Assembly (NCBI GenBank): GCA_020736575.1 | Contig: JAGPYM010000006.1 | Location: forward strand, 1,984,001 to 2,048,000 | Reading direction: 5' to 3' | DNA length: 64,000 nt | From: Thelonectria olida | Lineage: Eukaryota; Ascomycota; Sordariomycetes; Hypocreales; Nectriaceae | Part shown: positions 1 to 11,487 of the stretch, one piece after another | Layout of the letters: every line of letters starts with the position of its first letter | How positions within the stretch are numbered: the stretch's first letter is position 1 | Program-made: the position numbers and the translations under genes | The notes under the pieces: generated by a model | Told to the model about the DNA's origin: nothing | The model's database searches: none | The model's input: only the letters and a program-made list of their open reading frames with translations

Positions 1-1
1 C

Positions 2-289
2 GAGTTCCCAATCAAGACAGTGTACACAATCTTCTGGCTGGTTGTGTTCCTGATGGCATTCGATCGCTTGGCCCCCGCCTCGAACAAGCCGAGGTTCTTC
101 TTACTGGACCGATTTAGCACACTATACATTGTGGTGAGCGTGCCCCTTATTGCGTATTGCTCGGTGATACACCAGCTTGTTTTTGGCCAGGCGTACGAGT
201 TTATTCCATTGATGTTCACAAGCTCGTACTCTGCGATAGGAGTCGTCGGGAGTTGGCTGGGCTATATGGTGGTCTACTTTACCGCATGA
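2..289 (+). CDS. C-terminal end of multi-pass membrane protein, probable cell wall alpha-1,3-glucan synthase (partial)
   Basis: The frame is open from the left window edge to a TGA at 287-289, so only about the last 95 residues are visible. They contain three hydrophobic spans (starting near [14 protein letters not shown], near [13 protein letters not shown], and near [14 protein letters not shown]) joined by short loops, and the chain stops directly after the last span. This resembles my recollection of the C-terminal membrane region of fungal Ags1/Mok1 alpha-1,3-glucan synthases, large plasma-membrane enzymes that polymerise cell wall alpha-glucan. The family call is inference from a small fragment; another polytopic enzyme is possible. 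No damage is visible. Confidence 0.5.
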   Translation, partial: EFPIKTVYTIFWLVVFLMAFDRLAPASNKPRFFLLDRFSTLYIVVSVPLIAYCSVIHQLVFGQAYEFIPLMFTSSYSAIGVVGSWLGYMVVYFTA

Positions 290-2284
290 GATGCTTTTAT
301 ACATAAACTTGGTGGATAATGTCTAACCCTGGGGGCGGCTTTTCCGTGGTAGATACCCTTGCCAGTATATATAATCTTTTCCTAGTTGGTACGAATATTT
401 CACAATAAACTCATATGAAATTGGTTCATATTTGGCGATGAGATATGTTGTGGCCATTCTCATGTCTTGCTTGCTGTGGTCTGATTTGGGGGAGACGGGA
501 TGAGTCAGCGAACACGGCTTGGATAATTGTGGATAATTTCCACGTGAGACGCAAGGCTGAAGGGCCATTTTCGGGCTAACAACCTCGATCCTGGATGTGG
601 ACTGGCGAAGTAGTCGACTGTGTGGATTGACGAGTTGTCAGTTCTGCAGATTCAGATAGGGAGTTGTAACGTGCACAACGTGTAACTTGGAAGCGAAATA
701 AACAATTTGAATGAAGAAATTGGATGCACGGCAATGCATGCTGCCTGTCCCGAGAAAACACGGCTGGGTTGAAGATGTACATGATGAGCGGCGCTTGATA
801 TTGCTACATTTCGCCATGGAAAAAGCACTTGAGATGAGTTTTAGACCGTGCATCTAGTTTCTGCATTATGAGAAACTATTTAGATGTTGTAACGTGCATA
901 TAGGCCGTTGAAGGCTGACATGATGACACATCCGCACACACGGTCCCGGACGAGGCGGGTTTGGCCAGCGGCCCACCAGGACAACGGGGCAGAATTTCAG
1001 ATTTGACGCATTGGGGAATATCTTGATGAAGAGTTACAAGAAATGGATGATTTAGACGACGTTGGATGCAGCGGGCGCTGACGAGCGCAACGAGCCCAAG
1101 AACGTGGGTGAATGGAGAAAGTGGGCGGTATTGGCGGCCGGGGAGAGGGTAATGTCGGGGGGTGAATGGGTGGAGGAGGGCGAGGTGAGTGTCTGGTTGA
1201 GCGAGGAGGAGGAGGAGGAGGGAAGCAAGGGAAGCGCCGAGCCGTCGGAAGGGGGGTAGAGGTTAGGGGTGACTAGGGGGTGTGTGGCTGTTGTTAGTTG
1301 GTGGCCCCGGTCATGACCCGGCATCCTGGGTATTGTCTTCGTCGACGGCAGTGAATGGCCATCGGCACGCATGAAGAGGTGATCAATCGTCGTGGTTCAC
1401 TCTGCTACTGCGTCTCTCGGCCTCTCTTTTCTCTCTCTTCGTCTTCTGCCCGGGTTGCTGCTCCATGATGCTGCTGCGTTGATGGAGCCATGACTAGCGG
1501 TACCTGGCGCCGCCCCAACTTGATGGAACCCATGAAGCATTGGCGAGGGTACCTGAACAGTACATATATCTCACGGAAACGAATGTGCAACCATGAGGTA
1601 GCCTCGCGGTAGACAGTCCCCGATTTTATTTTTTACCTCGATGTCGACCTGGTCGGTACAGCACTCTGGTGCCAATTAACACGACGGGAACCACTCTTGC
1701 ACTTGCACACTCGTCGCGTCAGCCCGCTTCTTCCTTCCTTCCTTCCTTCTTGTTGCTTTTCTTTTCTTTCCCTTCCTTTCTTCCTTTCCTCCCTCCTCCT
1801 CCTCCTCCTCCTCCCTCCACCACCATTCACGCAAACTAGTTACAACCTCGACCGCCCTCAATCTGCCACATCTTTACACACGAAATCTTTCCGGCACTTA
1901 CACCCTTACCCCGGCTCGACCTCTTTTTTCGCGTTTCCGTTTCTGAGATTCGTCGCCGCGTGTAAGTCGTCGAATCCCACCACCCCGGACCCCGGCCAAG
2001 CCGCGACGAGCCACTACCTACTTCTTCCCCCGATTCCCACCCGCGCCCGCGTTTGGTCCTTTTCACCAAATTTACCGACCTGCAACCGCCGAGTTGATTC
2101 ATCAACAACCACCCGCCACTCGACAAGTTGGCAACCGATCCCCATCAACCTCGATGCTTCCATCTCGCTGGCGTTTACAGCTTCCTTCTTGTTAGTGGGG
2201 GAGAAGGCTGCGTCTCAGCCTTGCAGACCGTTTTGACCTGGCTTCGCATTCCACCTCGACCGGTTTGCGCCAACCCTTTCAACC
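290..2284. other. Intergenic region and long leader upstream of ITC1-like gene
   Basis: About 2 kb without a supportable gene. The GA-rich stretch at 1150-1260 and the strong pyrimidine tract at 1723-1822 produce low-complexity reading frames that look spurious. The pyrimidine tract followed by a C-rich leader is typical of a fungal core promoter and 5' untranslated region for the gene starting at 2285. Confidence 0.6.
1723..1822 (+). repeat. Pyrimidine-rich (CT/CCT) low-complexity tract
   Basis: About 100 bases almost free of purines on the + strand, made of TTCC and CCT runs including a (CTC)n microsatellite at about 1793-1815. Such tracts are common just upstream of transcription starts in filamentous fungi. 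It lies about 460 bp before the ITC1-like start codon. Confidence 0.75.
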
Positions 2285-5200
2285 ATGGTACACACTTCGC
2301 AACCGCGCCGCTCTGTCCCCGAACCATCGCTGAGCCCGCGTCTAGGTTCTTTTCAAGCGGAAACCCGTCCAATTCCTGCCTCCGGCAGATATTGAAGATG
2401 AGAACACCGAGGTATGCCCGCAGGCTCCCGCTCCTCTCCGAGGTCCGCGCCGTACTCATTCGTGATTTTAGGTTTGGCACATTGCCCAGACGGGGGAAGT
2501 TTTTACCTCGTATGAGGCCTATTTGAATCGGTAAGTGCGCTTTCAATACTCTCTTGTGTTAATCTTTGCGGCTTACATCGTATCCAGTATGGACTTTTAC
2601 AAGCAGGTACGATAACGTTGCTACCGATCCACGACGTGACATTCCCACTTACCAGACCGATATAGCGTCGATTCAACGACCAGATCACAGGGCATTCTGG
2701 CTTGACCTTCTTCGAGGCCTTCAAGAGCGAGGTAAGTCCTCTCCGCCATTTTGCGCAACTACCCGCTCACACCACCAAATAGCTTCTCGGAGGTAAAGAA
2801 GTCGAGGCCTCATTTCCTGAGGCTCTCAAGGGCCCCATCCTACACAAAGTCCAGTTTCAGACGATTTCGCGACTTGACAACCTGGTCGATCAAATCTTTG
2901 ACGAGTTTAAACACGACTACTACCCGGGCGAAGAAGTTACCGTTACACTGATGGGTGGAGAGCGGGCTCACGGCCTGGTTCGTGACAAGACTACTTTCGG
3001 ACCAAGAGCGCTTCCAGACGGCACCCAGTCTCTACCAACAACCCGGTATCTTGTTAATGTCAAGGGATCGCAGGATGAGACAGTATTTACGGACGAGCAC
3101 ATATGTCGCGACCGCGGTGTCTTCACCAAGGCTATGTTGCGATCGTTCATTAAAAAGACAGTTACTCGCGCTGCCTGGAACGGTGCTCCTTGGCTGGTCA
3201 AAGTCGACTACGCTGCTCTGTACAACATTGACACCAGGGTCCCCACTCATCTTCAGTACAACACAAAGGTCCAGGAGCGCAAACAGCTCCAGGCTCAGAA
3301 ACGTGCAAGTCTCCCTCACGAAACCAACGGCCACGGCCCCGCGGCCGGTATTCATTCTGGACCCGTTAGACTCCCTGAACTGAAGCCCGCACCCAAGGGC
3401 AAGACGAAATCCGCCCCGGCAGGACCAGGATCAAAGAGCCAGGGCCTCAAGTGGCCTCCAAACATGCCTGTCCACGGTAGCAATCCCTTCGTATACCCCC
3501 GTACCGACCAAAATCAGGCACCACCACGCGAACCTACGCCGCCACCTCCGCCTCCACCACCGAAGTATCCTATTGAGGATCTGCAGCTCGAGCCTCGCGA
3601 AGATCGCAAACGCCCGCCGTTGAGATACTTGTGCCAAAACCCTCCAGTGCAAGTTGAGAATGGTGATGCGATTCATAACGATATTGATATGGAATCCCTT
3701 GGCCCGCTTTTGGAAACATGGGATACTCTGAATGTCTACTGCGAGGTGTTCAAGTTGGACTCGTTTACTTTTGATGATTACGTTGAGGCGATGAGGGTTG
3801 CGTCCGAGCAAGTCCCGGTACAGCTTTTTGATGAGATCCATTGCTCTGTGCTCAAGATTCTCGTCGACTCCGAAGCCGATGGCGGTAGGGTGCGTATTAC
3901 ACTCCCGGAAATCGAAGAGGAGGACAGCGACGACGATGAAGAAGGGGATGAAGGTCAGACTGCTGAACCGACACCCGAGCCGGAGCCCAAACCCGTGGGA
4001 CGTGCAACTAGGAGCAGTCTTGCTAGGGCTGAGGCTGAGCGACTGGCTGCTGAGCTTGCCGCCGCCGAAAAGGAGAGCGAAGCTGCAGAAGCAGAAGCTC
4101 ATCACCGGGCGGAAGAGCTTCTCAAAGAGTACGATTGGATCGAGCATCTTCGAAAACGCGATTTTGGCAACGGAGGCTGGGAACGAATCATGGTTGGCCT
4201 GCTTCACCAGCTTTCAAAGGACGAGCGCCGACAAGACGTTTGCGAAGAACTTTTACATCAGCTCGTCCCGTCTGACGTGGAGCCATCGCAAGAGACTGTG
4301 CGACAGACATATTCCGAACTTGACGTCAACTCCCGTGTGAAGGCATTGCAGATCATCTGTATGCTCACTATCGAGACGAAAGCGGTTCGTGGGTACATGG
4401 AGGACTGTAGTGAAACCATGACCACATATCGCAAGGAGAAGATCGAGTGGCAGAGGCAGCGGAAACAAGCGTAAGTGCTGAGTTTGGAATGCGTGTTGAC
4501 GTCTGCTAACGTGTGGCATCACTAGTGTTGAAGAAGTTCGGCAGATGAACGAGAAGCGAAAGATTTTGCTCCCAGACAATCTTCCGCCCTCGCCACCACC
4601 AAAGGCAGAGGAGGATGTGAAGATGGCGGATGCCGATGAGTCGACCATGTCTAGAGAAGAGGACGGCGAGGAGACCGAAGAGGAGAACGCACCGCGAATC
4701 AAACGAAGAAAGACGCAACTGGCCGCCAAGCAGCGCAAGCGAGAGGAGCAAGCCAAGAAGGAAAAGGAGAAGACGCCCAAACCTCCGGCCCAGTCGAAGC
4801 AGTTCATCAAATTGTTGAAGGACATCCAGAAGAAGGAAGCCGATATCAAGAAGTGCGAGGAGGAAATAGCCATTCTGGATAACGACTTGCGAGAGGCCGA
4901 CTGCCCCCGAACCCGAGTTTTGGGCAAAGATCGATTCTGGAACAGGTATTATTGGTTTGAGCGCAATGGCATGCCATACGGCGGACTTCCGAACAGCTCA
5001 ACGGCCTCGGCTGAGTACGCCAACGGATGCATTTGGGTTCAAGGCCCAGATGAAATTGAGCGAGAGGGCTACATCGACCTGCCAGCTGAGCTTCAAGACG
5101 AGTACAAGGCCAAATTCGGCATGACGGTTCCGGAGCGGAAGGCGATGGAGGAGGGAAAGACGAGCGTGTACAATGCACATCAGTGGGGATACATTTGTGA

Positions 5201-5576
5201 GCCGGAACACGTCGACGAGCTCATCAAGTGGCTGGACCCGCGTGGGCTCAATGAGTTGAAGCTTCGCAAGGAACTCCTAAATTACCGGGACAAGATTGCC
5301 AAGCACATGGAACATCGAAAGGCGTATCTCACAAGGACAGAGGAACCGGAGAAGCGGGAGGAGACGAAGCGCATGAGTACGCGAATCCGGGACAAGACGC
5401 CCGAGCCGCCCAACTACCGGTGTCTGCAGTGGGAGAATACTACGGCCCTAGAGGATCTGGGACACCTTCATAGCGATCCCCCACCTCCGCCGAGGTCCAG
5501 GAAGCCAACCAAGAAGCGAGAAGCGGTAATCGAAGCGGCAGGACCAACGCCGAAAACGCGAAAGCGACGAGGTTAG
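2285..5576 (+). CDS. ITC1: ISWI chromatin-remodelling complex subunit, Itc1/ACF1 family (WAC-DDT-WHIM)
   Basis: Spliced product of 983 residues. Proposed introns: 2288-2345, 2412-2471, 2531-2587, 2607-2665, 2732-2782 and 4471-4525, all GT-AG. The N-terminus starts VLFKRKPVQFLPP and continues as a WAC (Acf1 DNA-binding) domain in about the first 130 residues. A DDT domain follows around DTLNVYCEVFKLDSFTFDDY, then an acidic E/D stretch, a WHIM1 segment, a lysine-rich coiled region (EEVRQMNEKRK onward) and WHIM2/3 with the aromatic motif DRFWNRYYWF. In the family this is the non-catalytic partner of the Isw2/ISWI ATPase that spaces nucleosomes; the WHIM motifs contact linker DNA. The first coding exon contributes only the ATG: the frame of exon 2 has a TAG immediately upstream, so it must be spliced to an earlier start. 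The gene looks intact and nuclear. Confidence 0.9.
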
Positions 5577-6189
5577 GAGGCGCTCTGGCGGGCACGGGAA
5601 GAGTTTGTTGTTGTACATTGCAAAGTTCAGGACATGACAGGGTTGAAAGACTTGACAGCTGCGTGTTGAGTCTGGACTGGATATTTTGGCGAGCATTAGA
5701 AAGGACTCGGGAGGTTTACTAGGGGTTTGGCAAAGTCTTGTTTTTTTAAAGAGGCATTGGCCGGAGTAAACGAAGAGTTGTTCGTACGGCGTTTTAGCCT
5801 GGTCTGGCCAGGAAAGGGGGGGGTTCGGCAAGCATTGGAAGCGAATGCCTGGTATAGACTAACTACACTACACTTGAATTGGACTGAAGATGATCAGAAG
5901 AAGATGAAGATCACATGGAAACATTGTTGAATTGAAGGACGGTGATTTCGCTCCTTTGGGCAATGTTTCCGACAAAGGTGTCCGACAGGTGCTCGGGTTG
6001 CGTGGTTTTTGGTGGGTCGCCGTGTCGGTAGCTGAAGTTGCCGATGTCATCGACAGTCGGAGAGATACTTGGGCCGTGTGTTCGCCGTGCGTCGTGGGTA
6101 TAAATAACAAGGAGAATGGTACGGAGACGGGAGTTGTCACTCGTTACCTGATTTTCACAATCGACTCTCGTAGTGTCAACTCTCCAACA
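5577..6189. other. Intergenic region, ITC1-like 3' flank and GST promoter
   Basis: Holds the 3' untranslated region of the upstream gene and the promoter of the glutathione transferase. A TATA-like TATAAATAA lies at about 6100-6108, roughly 85 bp before the GST start. No coding region is supportable. Confidence 0.6.
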
Positions 6190-7120
6190 ATGTCTGCCAC
6201 TGATTTGCCCAACATCAAGCTCCACTGGTACGTCATGGCATCCCTTGCCTAGGTACCGAACGACTCCTACCTCAAGACACCACCCTAACTCACTTTCGCA
6301 GGCTTGACCGCTCGCGCTCCCAGCGTATCCTATGGCTCCTAGAAGAGCTCAAGCTCCCTTATGAGCTGGAAATATATCACCGTGACAAGTCGACCAACTT
6401 TGCTCCTCCCGAGCTTGAAAAGGTGCATCCCCTGGGCAAGTCGCCTGTTATCACGGTCCAAGCATCTGATGCGACGACACCACTTGTTCTCGCCGAGAGC
6501 GGCTTCATTACTCAGTATCTCGTGGAACATAGTCCCGAGGGTAAGAAATTGATGCCCACCAAGTGGAAGGAGGGCATGGAGGGCAAGTTTGGGGGTGAGA
6601 CGGAGGAGTGGATGCGCTATCAGTACTACTTGCATTATGTCGAGGGCAGTTTTATGCCGGTTCTGGTCTTGTCGTTATTTATTGGCGGTGAGTTCCTACC
6701 CTCTCCGAAAAGATTGGGAAATACCAGCTATGGATTGAGGCTGATGTGCAAATAGCTCTTCGCTCACCGATGGTGCCCTTTTTCATCCGGCCCATCACGG
6801 GAATGGTGGCCAACCGCATCTTTGCGAGCTACATCTTCCCCAACTCGCGACGCAATCTGTCTCTTCTAGAGACTCACCTTTCCGAGTCGTCGGGGGGATA
6901 TTTGTGCGGAAATACGCTGTCAGCGGCAGATATTCTCATGAGCTTTCCGTTGATTGCGGCCAAGGACAAGTTTGATGACTTTGGAGAGTGGAAGGACGGC
7001 GGATGGAGGAAAGAGTTTCCCAAGGTGGCCGAGTATGTGACGAGGCTGGAGGCGGAGGAAGGGTACAAGAAGAGTGTGGCGAAGATTATAGAGATTGAAG
7101 GAGAATTTGAGGCACTTTGA
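6190..7120 (+). CDS. Glutathione S-transferase, Gtt1-like
   Basis: Three exons (introns 6228-6301 and 6688-6755) give 262 residues. The N-terminal thioredoxin-like domain reads HWLDRSRSQRILWLLEEL, where the Ser/Arg-rich glutathione site precedes the conserved LLEEL helix, followed by the cis-Pro segment HPLGKSPVIT and the glutathione-binding ESGFITQYL motif. The C-terminal helical domain has the N-capping/hydrophobic staple segment AADILMSFPL. These are hallmarks of the fungal Gtt1 group, which conjugates glutathione to electrophiles or reduces peroxides. There is no targeting peptide; a cytosolic or ER-associated location is likely by analogy. The start matches the family N-terminus. Substrate cannot be deduced. 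Confidence 0.88.
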
Positions 7121-7510
7121 GGATGATGTGCCGTAATTAGACAGACGAGTGAGAAGGTGTTGGTCAGCTCGAGCTATGTATTTAGACGTGGCGGTGTGGT
7201 GGCTTAATTGAGCCATTATACTTGGACTGAAATTAACCACTGTAATAAAACTTTCTACTTGATTCAGTTAGAAGATATAATCAACTGTAACTACCATAAG
7301 CCCTTCAGTATTCTGCCAAAGCTGTTCACCGAAGTTGATCTGATTGAATGATTGGCTACTACTGAGCCATTATTGGCTGCACACCGAAACAAGTGGAACC
7401 TCCAACTTCAGATGGAAAAATAACTGGAGCCGACTTCGACATTCTCCCTTCTCCCTCTTCACTTGAGGCTTGCTTGACCTCGCTCCTTCGCAAGTCGGCG
7501 GCCAATTGCA
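7121..7510. other. Intergenic region
   Basis: AT-rich 3' flank of the GST gene and short promoter of the PPR gene. Nothing else is seen. Confidence 0.6.
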
Positions 7511-10066
7511 ATGTTTGCGTCTCGAAACGTCTGTTCAAGATGCTCCTCACAGTTGCGCTCCGTCGTCCCTGTTCCGCGGCTGGGGGCGGTTGCTCGGTTT
7601 GCGACCTCGGCCGACGGTCTCGATTCACCACATCCAGCAGCCTCATCACGGAGCCATGAGCACGACGCTCAGCGCCCCAAAAGATCATCCCGAGCTAGGG
7701 ACTCGAGGGCAGGTGCCAAGGACTCTGCCATGGCACTGTTCGCAGACGTCGTCAGCCCTGCCGTCAGCAACTCCCCCGGCAGTGAGCTGGCAGCACAACC
7801 TGTCGTGAGTGAGCTGGAGCTCATCGCCAAAATCAACCACCTGGTACAAAGGGAAACGCATTTGTACAAGGAGTACGAAGCTTTTCGGAAAGAAATCTGG
7901 CCGCACATTGAAAAGATGCTTGAGACACAGACGCAGATTCCGAAGACCATTTACGAGGCTGCCAGTGACATCCTCGGCAAGGTGCGCTCGCAACTTTGCT
8001 GGGTTCACGGCCCCGACGGCCCCCACGCCGTTTGTCTCGAAATTGCCCAGATGTACGAATCTCTCGGGAGACAGAACCTGAATACCCGACATGACATTGT
8101 TATCAACCTGTGCAATAGTTTGATCGACACCCGGCACCCTACGTCTCGGCGCAAGGTACTTATGAAGGACCTCATCGGCCTCTGGCAGCACATCTCGCAA
8201 CTGAGGCGGAGAGGTGAGATGGACAAGGAGCTAAGGTTTGCTCTGCCTACCCCCCAGAATGTCGTTGACGACTTAGACAAGATTCCGGGCTTGGAGGAGG
8301 AGAACCCCAGCCCTGCCACCGTCAAGAGGGCACTGACGTCTATCTTCGTCTTGTTCCCTCCCACCCACGCCGAAGCAATCCTACCTGGTCTCCTGGCCAC
8401 GGTGGCTTTTCTTTCAGATAAAAGATTTTCCAACCAGACGTTTCAGACTGAAGCTGCGCCTCTGCTTCACCTTGTTCAAATTGTTGTCACGAGACTAAAG
8501 GGTGGACTCACTCCGGAAGCTGTCGATGCAGTCTTTATGAAGAGAAACTCTGGGGTTTGGGCCAAGCAGCAGAATCTACGGGGATACGTTAACCAACAGC
8601 TGCCCGAGATCACCAAATTGCTTCTCTACCAGAGCGACTTCTGGCAAGGCGGACTGAACACAACCATGGACCCAGACATGGCCAAGGGGATTAGCCTGTC
8701 AACATTCCACACTCAGCTCCGATTAGCCTACCGTACGCGGAATACGGGCGCCATCCTCTCCATCTGGCAGAACCTCATGGCCGCCATGAAGAACAACCCG
8801 AGACTCGCCCAAGACATGCGTGATGATCCACACCTCCTTGACTTTTGGGTTTTTGTGTGGTGCGGAGTTCGCAGGAACAACAAGTTGCAGGAGACGATCG
8901 ATCTGATGCATGAGCTAGGCATTGAGCCAACACTCAAGACGTACACAGCGATGATGCACGGATGGAAAATGGCCAAGGACATGTCCAAGATCGACGCTTT
9001 GTGGTCGCAGCTCGTAGAGTCTGGGATGAAGCTCGACGTCGTCATCTGGACGGAGCGCATCTCGTCCCTCATTGATGGAAGACAGCCGGAGGAGGGTGTG
9101 CGGGCGCTGGTACAGATGGTTACGTTGTGGAAGAAAGCTGTCGAGAGCGGCCACCAGGAACACGCCGTGGAACCCACTATTGCGGTTGTCAACGCCGTCT
9201 TGAAGGGAATGCTTCGTCACGGCGATTCGAAAAAGGCCAATGAAATTTTGGCGTGGGCAGGTCGAGAGGGCTTCGCGCCTGATGTGCGGACGTACAATAT
9301 TCTCCTCCGCGAGACCCTTCGGGACGACAAGGCTGAAGATGCCAGGACGTTGCTTCAGTCCATGAAGCAGCAAGGGGTCGAACCTGATTCCGCCACCTTT
9401 ACGATTCTCTTAGAAGGCGTCCTTGGGCGCATGGGACCTGATGTCACCGTGGCAGAGCAACTGGCAGCCATTGAATCAGTCTTTGCCGAGTTTGAGTCAT
9501 CTGGCATCAAGCCCGGTTTAGAAACGTACGGCAAAATGCTCTACGCTGTGGCAAGCTTGTCCAACGGGTCGGAAGAGGCTATTGCCGCAGTTCAGGAGCA
9601 CATGCGCCGTGGAGGCTTCAAAATCACAGTGCAGATGGTGACAATTCTCATCGAACGCGCTCTGAGCCGAGAGCCTCCAGACATTAACAAGGTGCGTGAG
9701 CTCTTGCGCGAACACAAGCTCACCGACATCGACCAAGGCGACCAGACATTGTGGGAGCGTGTTGTGAGCGCTTTTGCCGTGGCAAGACAGAGGGATGAGG
9801 CCATGGCTCTCTTTGACAAGCTCACAAACGCCAAGCGGCCTGTTACGTCGCTGCCATGCTTGACAGACTTGCTTAAGATGCTGCTGGAAGCTGGGGACAC
9901 GCAGACGGCCCAAAGGGTGGTGACGCTTGTCCTGGACAACCGGTTGAAGCGAAAGGAGCAGTTCAACGAGCGGTACTGGAGACATCACTTTTGGCATTTG
10001 GCCGGTGAGAGCGGTCTGCTGAGGGGTGCCAATGTGCCCCATGAGCTATGGGATGGGAACCTGTAA
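7511..10066 (+). CDS. Mitochondrial pentatricopeptide-repeat (PPR) protein
   Basis: Intronless frame of 851 residues. The first 35 residues are rich in Arg, Ser, Val and Ala with no acidic residue (MFASRNVCSRCSSQLRSVVP), a typical mitochondrial presequence. The C-terminal half contains PPR helical hairpins, for example TYTAMMHGWKMAKDMSKIDA, TYNILLRETLRDDKAEDART and TYGKMLYAVASLSNGSEEAI, each about 35 residues and often followed by a G(I/V/F)xP turn. PPR proteins bind organellar RNA and act in its maturation, stability or translation. I cannot say whether this is the counterpart of Pet309/CYA-5, Dmr1/Ccm1 or CIA84. The start was chosen because it is the first ATG of the frame and gives the presequence. 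The gene appears intact. Confidence 0.82.
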   Translation: MFASRNVCSRCSSQLRSVVPVPRLGAVARFATSADGLDSPHPAASSRSHEHDAQRPKRSSRARDSRAGAKDSAMALFADVVSPAVSNSPGSELAAQPVVSELELIAKINHLVQRETHLYKEYEAFRKEIWPHIEKMLETQTQIPKTIYEAASDILGKVRSQLCWVHGPDGPHAVCLEIAQMYESLGRQNLNTRHDIVINLCNSLIDTRHPTSRRKVLMKDLIGLWQHISQLRRRGEMDKELRFALPTPQNVVDDLDKIPGLEEENPSPATVKRALTSIFVLFPPTHAEAILPGLLATVAFLSDKRFSNQTFQTEAAPLLHLVQIVVTRLKGGLTPEAVDAVFMKRNSGVWAKQQNLRGYVNQQLPEITKLLLYQSDFWQGGLNTTMDPDMAKGISLSTFHTQLRLAYRTRNTGAILSIWQNLMAAMKNNPRLAQDMRDDPHLLDFWVFVWCGVRRNNKLQETIDLMHELGIEPTLKTYTAMMHGWKMAKDMSKIDALWSQLVESGMKLDVVIWTERISSLIDGRQPEEGVRALVQMVTLWKKAVESGHQEHAVEPTIAVVNAVLKGMLRHGDSKKANEILAWAGREGFAPDVRTYNILLRETLRDDKAEDARTLLQSMKQQGVEPDSATFTILLEGVLGRMGPDVTVAEQLAAIESVFAEFESSGIKPGLETYGKMLYAVASLSNGSEEAIAAVQEHMRRGGFKITVQMVTILIERALSREPPDINKVRELLREHKLTDIDQGDQTLWERVVSAFAVARQRDEAMALFDKLTNAKRPVTSLPCLTDLLKMLLEAGDTQTAQRVVTLVLDNRLKRKEQFNERYWRHHFWHLAGESGLLRGANVPHELWDGNL

Positions 10067-10376
10067 GATGAGCGGAATTGAAACTCCATTGTGTACTTAG
10101 ATAGTTGTATCAAGTGATGGGTGAGATGGATCAAAAGGGGGGTTTATGAGGTTGTACCTGCACAAGAGGCGAAGACTGCCTCATTTCATTTGCCTTGTAT
10201 TCCCACGCCATAGCATATACTGTACTTGTAGAAGAAGAGGATAAATGCGGATGCCATCATGATCAAAGCATTTTACAGAAACCAGACCTATTTGTCGACC
10301 CTACGCCACACGCCCAAACGATGCCTTCCCTTGTTCATAATCAAAGCCATGATATCATTAGACCTGGTCGCCCTTT
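10067..10376. other. Short convergent intergenic region
   Basis: Shared 3' flank of the PPR gene (+) and the Mis12 gene (-). No feature is seen. Confidence 0.6.
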
Positions 10377-11487
10377 TCACGACTCGTCCATGGCCTCGCC
10401 AGCATCTGTCTGCCCTTTGTCCTTGTCCTTGCCATTCCCCAGCATCGTCGCCACTTCTTCCAACGCTTCCACCTCGTTCCGCGTCACCTTGCGGCCGGGG
10501 CCCTGCCACTCCCCGTCGCGCACCTCCCCTTGGGCGCCCAGTTCCAGCCCGCGCGCGGTCTCCAGATACTTGCGCGACGCGCCCTCGACGTACTCGACAC
10601 GCTCGCGCCGCCAGGTTCGTGGCCTCGTGTCACTGTCGGGCTCTTGGCCACTCTGCAATGGTGCTAGATCGGGCAGGAGCGTGCGGAGGGACGTGGACAG
10701 CGCGCGCAGGGCCTGCAGTTGGGAGAGGGTGAACTCGGCCGTGGTAGCGATGGGCGTGTCGGAGCCAACGTGTTCCAGGCCGGTACGGTCGCGCAAGAAG
10801 CCGAAGGCGTTGTTGGGCGGGGCAGGCTCGTCCTCGGCCTTGACGCCGGCGGCGGGAGGGGCGGGCACACCCAAAGCCGCACGGAGCTTTACGAGGAGAG
10901 CATCGTTTTGCCTGCGCTCGGCGTCGAGGGCGACGTTGAGGCGCTGACTGGCGTGCAGGCGTCGGCGCAGGGCGGTGACGGAGTCGAGGGTGGGCGCGTC
11001 GGGCTGGCCGGGGGCGTGGAAGTCGAGGGACTGGTAGTGGGCGAGGCGGACGAAGGGGTGCAGGTCGGGGACGATCTTGAGGATGTTGTTCATGGTGTAG
11101 AGCTCGAACAGGTCGAAGTTCTTGTCGATGGAGGCGTTGAGGAGAGTTTCGAGCTGGTGGGTGCCGTTTTCGATTTCGCGACGGGCGAGGTCCTCGGCGG
11201 TGAGAGGGTCGCCATTGTTGCTGTTGTTGGTGTTTTTGGAAGAGGGTTTGGGGGCGCGGAAGCCGAGGGATTGGGGAGGGATGGAGAGGAGGAGACGCTC
11301 GACGGATTCGAGGGCGCGGTCGGCGAGGACGTTGACGGTGTTGATGATGTCGTCGAGGAGGGACTGGGGTTCGTGTTAGCTGAGAGAGCACGGAAGGAAT
11401 TGTTCCAAGGGAAGTGAAGCGTACTACAGGGGGATAGCCAAAGTGCTCGGTGAGCAGCTCGTAGTCGGAGGCTTCTGGGGTGGCCAT
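10377..11487 (-). CDS. MIS12: Kinetochore protein Mis12/Mtw1
   Basis: Two exons with an intron at 11364-11424 give 349 residues. The spliced N-terminus SDYELLTEHFGYPPVSLLDD followed by IINTVNVLADRALESVERLL is the signature of the Mis12 family: the conserved EHFGYPP, then a long helix. Farther on come the second conserved segment LFELYTMNNIL and long helices such as ALRRRLHASQRLNVALDAER, expected to form the coiled coil of the complex. Mis12/Mtw1 with Nnf1, Dsn1 and Nsl1 links centromeric chromatin (CENP-C) to the Ndc80 complex. The C-terminus is acidic and low in complexity. Codons in this gene are very GC-rich at third positions, which explains the long antisense frames. The gene seems intact. 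Confidence 0.88.

Noticed and set aside
10630..11487. 285-codon alternative minus-strand frame of the Mis12 gene
   Set aside because: It shares the first exon, but reading on through the intron gives an Arg/Pro/His-rich shadow. The spliced frame restores the Mis12 signature.
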